Source: JAKAWQ01 sp963840545 (lineage in GTDB: Bacteria; Pseudomonadota; Alphaproteobacteria; Acetobacterales; Acetobacteraceae). Taken from it: 64,000 nucleotides of DNA. The translations under genes and the position numbers were made by a program. The stretch lies in NCBI GenBank assembly GCA_963840545.1, contig CAWIZE010000010.1:248001-312000 (forward strand). Direction: 5' to 3'. The notes beneath the pieces are model-generated. The model did no database searches and was not told where the DNA came from. It was given only the letters and a program-made list of their open reading frames with translations. Numbering within the stretch: the first letter of the stretch is position 1; each line of letters starts with the position of its first letter. This document shows positions 61,534-64,000 of this stretch, piece after piece.

Positions 61534-62143
61534 TCACCGTCCGTTGCCCGGAAGCGCGGCGATGGCGACTGCAATCGAGTCCGAGAGCTGGGCCAGCGCC
61601 GCGCTCATCGCCGCCACCTGGGCCGCGACCGATGGGGTCCCCGCCGCCGCCCGGCCGGCGCCCGCCGGCACGGTGACCTTGAACGTCCGCGGCGCGCTCG
61701 CGCCGCGTCGTCCGGCGAGCACGAACGCCGCCGCGAGCACCACCTGGCCCGTGGCGTCCTCGTCGAAGCGCTGGATCGAGACCTCCACCGAAATGTCCGG
61801 ATCGACGGTGATTGCGACACTCTCGGCGAGCACCGTGCTCGCCGGCAGGCGCGCGGTGAGGTCGGCGACGAGCACCCGGCCGAGCATCGCGCTGAGCGGC
61901 TCGCCCCACCAGTCATTGGCCGAGACGTCGAGCCGGTAGTCGGCCGAGGAGAGGACGATCCCTGGCCGCTGGAGATAGCGGGCGAGGCTCACCTCGCGCA
62001 CGAGGATGACCCGCCGGGGCGCGCCGAGGGCAGGGCCGGGGAGGGGGGCCAGCGTATAGAGCGTCGGGCTGGGCGAGGCGCAGCCGGCCGCGAGCCCCGC
62101 GACGCTCACCCCCAGCGCCAGCACGAGCTTGCGCCGTCCCCAT
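61534..62143 (-). CDS. PqiC-like ABC-type transport auxiliary lipoprotein, start out of frame by one base
   Basis: About 202-aa outer-membrane-facing lipoprotein. The lipobox is LAAGC, after KLVLALGVSVAG, then SPSPTLYTLAPLPG, RVILVREVSLARYLQRPGIV, SADYRLDVSANDWWGEPL and FKVTVPAGAG, all typical of the PqiC/ABC-transport-auxiliary family of MCE lipid transporters. No start codon fits the frame just before the signal. If CCCC at 62138-62141 were CCC, ATG 62143 would read MGRRKLVLALGV, an ideal lipoprotein start. It lies right after a fragment of an MCE-type protein; the other Mla components are missing. Confidence 0.75.
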
Positions 62144-62262
62144 CCGCCGCGGCCGCGGATCGATGAGGTGGGGCACTTCGTCGGGAAGTCGAACAGCGCG
62201 CGAATCGACTGCGTCATATCGTTCATCTGCACCAGAGCCCGGTCGAGGTCCCGCGAAAACTT
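62141..62262 (-). pseudogene. C-terminal fragment of an MCE (MlaD/PqiB-like) protein
   Basis: In the frame entering the lipoprotein gene there are about 40 residues, FSRDLDRALVQMNDMTQSIR followed by ALFDFPTKCPTSSIRGRGGW, that resemble the coiled-coil end of MCE-domain proteins (pattern SIRAL-DF-x-HPxxxIRG). The rest of the gene is absent upstream, where a cupin gene begins. Such genes normally sit immediately before the PqiC-like gene, so this is probably the stump of a deleted mla-type operon. Confidence 0.45.
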
Positions 62263-62435
62263 GGGGTTTCTGCCCCGCTCGCCGGCGGCCGAACGCACCG
62301 GCGAAGAGACGCCGAAGCACCGCCCGGCACGGCTTTCATACCACAGGATTTTGCGCCTTGCCGAGGGATGGGCGGAGCCCCGCGCGTGCACTTCGATTTC
62401 GGGATCTCGCTCCTCGGCCTTACCGGCGGTTGGCG

Positions 62436-62786
62436 TCATATGGCTTGCTTTGCGGCAACGGTCGCCTCGTCCCCGGTATTCGGCGTGCCGAGCGGCTCGA
62501 TGAGCAGCAGATGGACCTCTTCGGCAGCGACAGGACGATGCTCGACGCCCTTCGGAACGACGTAAAGCTCGCCCGGGCCGAGATGGACATCGCCGTCCCG
62601 GAGCTCGATCGTCAGATTGCCCTTGAGCACGAGGAAAAAGTCATCGGTTTCGGGGTGGGCGTGCCAGACGAACTCCCCCCGGAGCTTGACCACCATGACA
62701 TCGTGGCCGTTGAAGGAGGCGACGATCTTCGGCGACCAGTGCTCGGAAAACATAGAAAATTTTGTCTCGAGATTGACGACCGGCAT
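62436..62786 (-). CDS. cupin domain-containing protein
   Basis: 116-aa single-cupin protein. The metal-binding motif is VWHAHPETDDFFLVLKGNL (about residues 41-59: two His, one Glu-like position) with the second cupin motif GPGELYVVPKGVEHRPVA, which supplies the last His. Such proteins bind a metal and act as small dioxygenases, isomerases or sugar-binding proteins. Two adjacent ATGs (62789 and 62786) follow GGAGG; the second has better spacing. 23 bases downstream of the acetyltransferase gene. Confidence 0.87.
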   Translation of the reverse strand: MPVVNLETKFSMFSEHWSPKIVASFNGHDVMVVKLRGEFVWHAHPETDDFFLVLKGNLTIELRDGDVHLGPGELYVVPKGVEHRPVAAEEVHLLLIEPLGTPNTGDEATVAAKQAI

Positions 62787-62809
62787 CATTTCCTCCGTTC
62801 TCCGGCGGC

Positions 62810-63283
62810 TCACCCCGCCAGCCTTTTCTCCATGAATACGCTGAGCGGATCGGGGCGATAGGCCCCGAAAGGCCCGCGCTCGCGATACCCGAAGGCTCGA
62901 TACAATCCGAGGGCCTCCACGGATAGCATTCCGGTCTCGAGCTGCATCAGATGCATGCCCCGCGCGGTCGCCGCGGCCTCGATGGTCCGCAGTATCGATC
63001 TGCCGATCCCGCGCCCCCGCACGCTCTCGCGGACGAACATCCGCTTCAGTTCCGCCTCTCCGTCCCCGCCCGGCACGAACCCGCCGCAGCCGACGGCATG
63101 CCCGTCGCGACGTGCGACGAAGAACACGGCGGCGAGGCCCGCCAGTGCCTCTGCCCTGAGCCCATGGCGACTCTCGGCCGGATAGAGTGCGGCGGAGCGC
63201 GCGTCGGCCTCCCGCAGCAGATGCCGGACATCCTCCTGATCCGGCGTTTCCGGTGTGATCTGGATCACACTGTCCCTCGGCAT
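62810..63283 (-). CDS. GNAT family N-acetyltransferase
   Basis: 157-aa acetyltransferase. FFVARRDGHAVGCGGFVP is the first beta pair, ELKRMFVRESVRGRGIGRSI holds the acetyl-CoA pyrophosphate motif (RxxGxG/A as RGRGIG, about residues 89-94), and LETGMLSVEALGLYRAFGY is the usual C-terminal motif with the general-acid tyrosine. Similar proteins acetylate small amines or amino acids. Probably co-transcribed with the cupin gene. Confidence 0.92.
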   Translation of the reverse strand: MPRDSVIQITPETPDQEDVRHLLREADARSAALYPAESRHGLRAEALAGLAAVFFVARRDGHAVGCGGFVPGGDGEAELKRMFVRESVRGRGIGRSILRTIEAAATARGMHLMQLETGMLSVEALGLYRAFGYRERGPFGAYRPDPLSVFMEKRLAG

Positions 63284-63378
63284 TTCCCTGGCATCTCCGT
63301 CCTTGCCAACCGGCGGTTGCCACGATGGATTAGACCCCGCAATCTGGGCGTGTGAGCAGGGCTTTCTGATCGTTCCCC

Positions 63379-64000
63379 ATGAAGCATCTTCGCCTGATCG
63401 CCGACGATCTCACGGGGGCGCTCGACACGGCCGCGCAGTTCGCCGCCCGCATCGGCCCGCTGCCGGTCTTCTGGCCCGGCCGGATTCCCAACTGCTTGCC
63501 CCCGAGCGCGGCGATCGACGCCGGTACGCGCGAGGAGGGCGCGGCCGTCGCCGCCCTGGCGACCGCCCGGCTCGCATCCCTGCTCGCACCCGTGCCCGGC
63601 ACGGTCTCCTATTTCAAGCTCGACAGCCTGCTGCGCGGCCACCCCTCCCTCGCACTCGCAGCGATTCTTCACGCGCTCGCCCCGCGCCACTGCGTCATCG
63701 CTCCCGCCTTCCCGTTCCAGCGCCGCATGACAGAGGGCGGCCTCCAATACGCGCCAAACGCGAACGGCTGGTCGCCCACCGGCGAGGATCTCCCCGCCGC
63801 GCTCGCCGCCCACGGCATCGCCGTCTCTCTTGCCCGCCCCGGCGATCCCGTCCCCGACGGCGTCAGCTTCTGGGACGCCGGGACCGATGCCGACCTCTCC
63901 CGCATCGCCGCCGCCGGCCTCGCCCTTGGCGGCCCCGTGCTCTGGTGCGGCAGCGCCGGCCTCGCCGGCGCGCTCGCCGGTGCGCCGCTCGGCACGCCGA
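63379..64000 (+). CDS. four-carbon acid sugar kinase family protein (OtnK/DUF1537-like), partial
   Basis: N-terminal 207 residues of an ATP-dependent sugar-acid kinase; the gene runs off the right edge. The opening LRLIADDLTGALDTAAQFA is the family signature; FKLDSLLRGHPSLALAAIL (usually KxDSTLRG; Thr is replaced by Leu) and CVIAPAFPFQRRMTEGGLQY follow, then the start of the second half LWCGSAGLAGAL. Known members phosphorylate D-threonate, D-erythronate or related C4 acids. ATG 63379 has no obvious ribosome site. Transport by the neighbouring TRAP system is a reasonable guess. Confidence 0.85.
   Translation, partial: MKHLRLIADDLTGALDTAAQFAARIGPLPVFWPGRIPNCLPPSAAIDAGTREEGAAVAALATARLASLLAPVPGTVSYFKLDSLLRGHPSLALAAILHALAPRHCVIAPAFPFQRRMTEGGLQYAPNANGWSPTGEDLPAALAAHGIAVSLARPGDPVPDGVSFWDAGTDADLSRIAAAGLALGGPVLWCGSAGLAGALAGAPLGTP

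Overview
The window is a high-GC (close to 70 %) stretch of a Gram-negative alphaproteobacterial chromosome, most likely Rhodospirillales/Acetobacteraceae. This rests on its mix of TRAP and ABC importers, Tat-exported dehydrogenase subunits, a type V autotransporter, a two-partner-secretion adhesin, Nramp, REP-like palindromes and the codon bias. The family assignment is inference. No rRNA, tRNA, CRISPR array or replication origin was seen.

Layout. 1-4511: a sugar-acid-type catabolic cluster (TRAP dctP/dctQ, SDR dehydrogenase, enolase-superfamily dehydratase) with a divergent GntR regulator. 4983-10166: a Tat-exported phospholipase C and an autotransporter. 10213-15359: a small membrane protein, MmgE/PrpD protein, tartrate/D-malate dehydrogenase, fluoroacetate-dehalogenase-like hydrolase and zeta-class GST. 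15356-22585: an Opp/Dpp-type ABC transporter whose genes overlap by 4 nt, a coupled protein of unknown function and an RpiR regulator. 22656-27601: GMC dehydrogenase with its small Tat subunit, glyoxalase I, a ribbon-helix-helix protein, nucleoside hydrolase and TauD-type dioxygenase. 27839-31888: an EF-G, an unknown ORF, a GmhA-like isomerase and a sugar epimerase. 32235-34923: a NitT/TauT-type ABC operon. 35347-39006: a polytopic membrane protein, a beta-hydroxyacid dehydrogenase and an amidohydrolase. 39266-43470: an AlaC-like aminotransferase diverging from a CoA-transferase/ThDP-lyase pair. 43467-49538: a complete hypFCDEAB set for [NiFe]-hydrogenase maturation with no hydrogenase structural gene in view, then an aldo/keto reductase.

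50690-56134 is a mobile-element zone. It holds an IS1634-like element, a low-GC strip of about 280 bp, an IS3-family element with recognisable terminal inverted repeats, and the remains of a filamentous-haemagglutinin-like adhesin. The adhesin is killed by an in-frame amber codon and cut by the IS3 end. 56313-58518: divergent mntH and a cysteine-tipped cation transporter around a shared dyad operator. 58528-64000: a second TRAP system (fused DctQM plus DctP), a PqiC-like lipoprotein next to a fragment of an MCE protein, a cupin, a GNAT acetyltransferase and the start of a four-carbon acid sugar kinase.

Five genes look broken or out of frame by exactly one base, each time at a short homopolymer (about 2912, 20204, 22382, 28984 and 62138). 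This pattern suggests sequencing errors at least as much as real decay. No clearly new defence or mobile system was found. The most unusual spots are the REP palindrome that supplies the start of hypF, the orphan hyp operon fused to a CoA-transferase/lyase operon, the wrecked adhesin/IS junction, and an unknown protein locked to the Dpp transporter.
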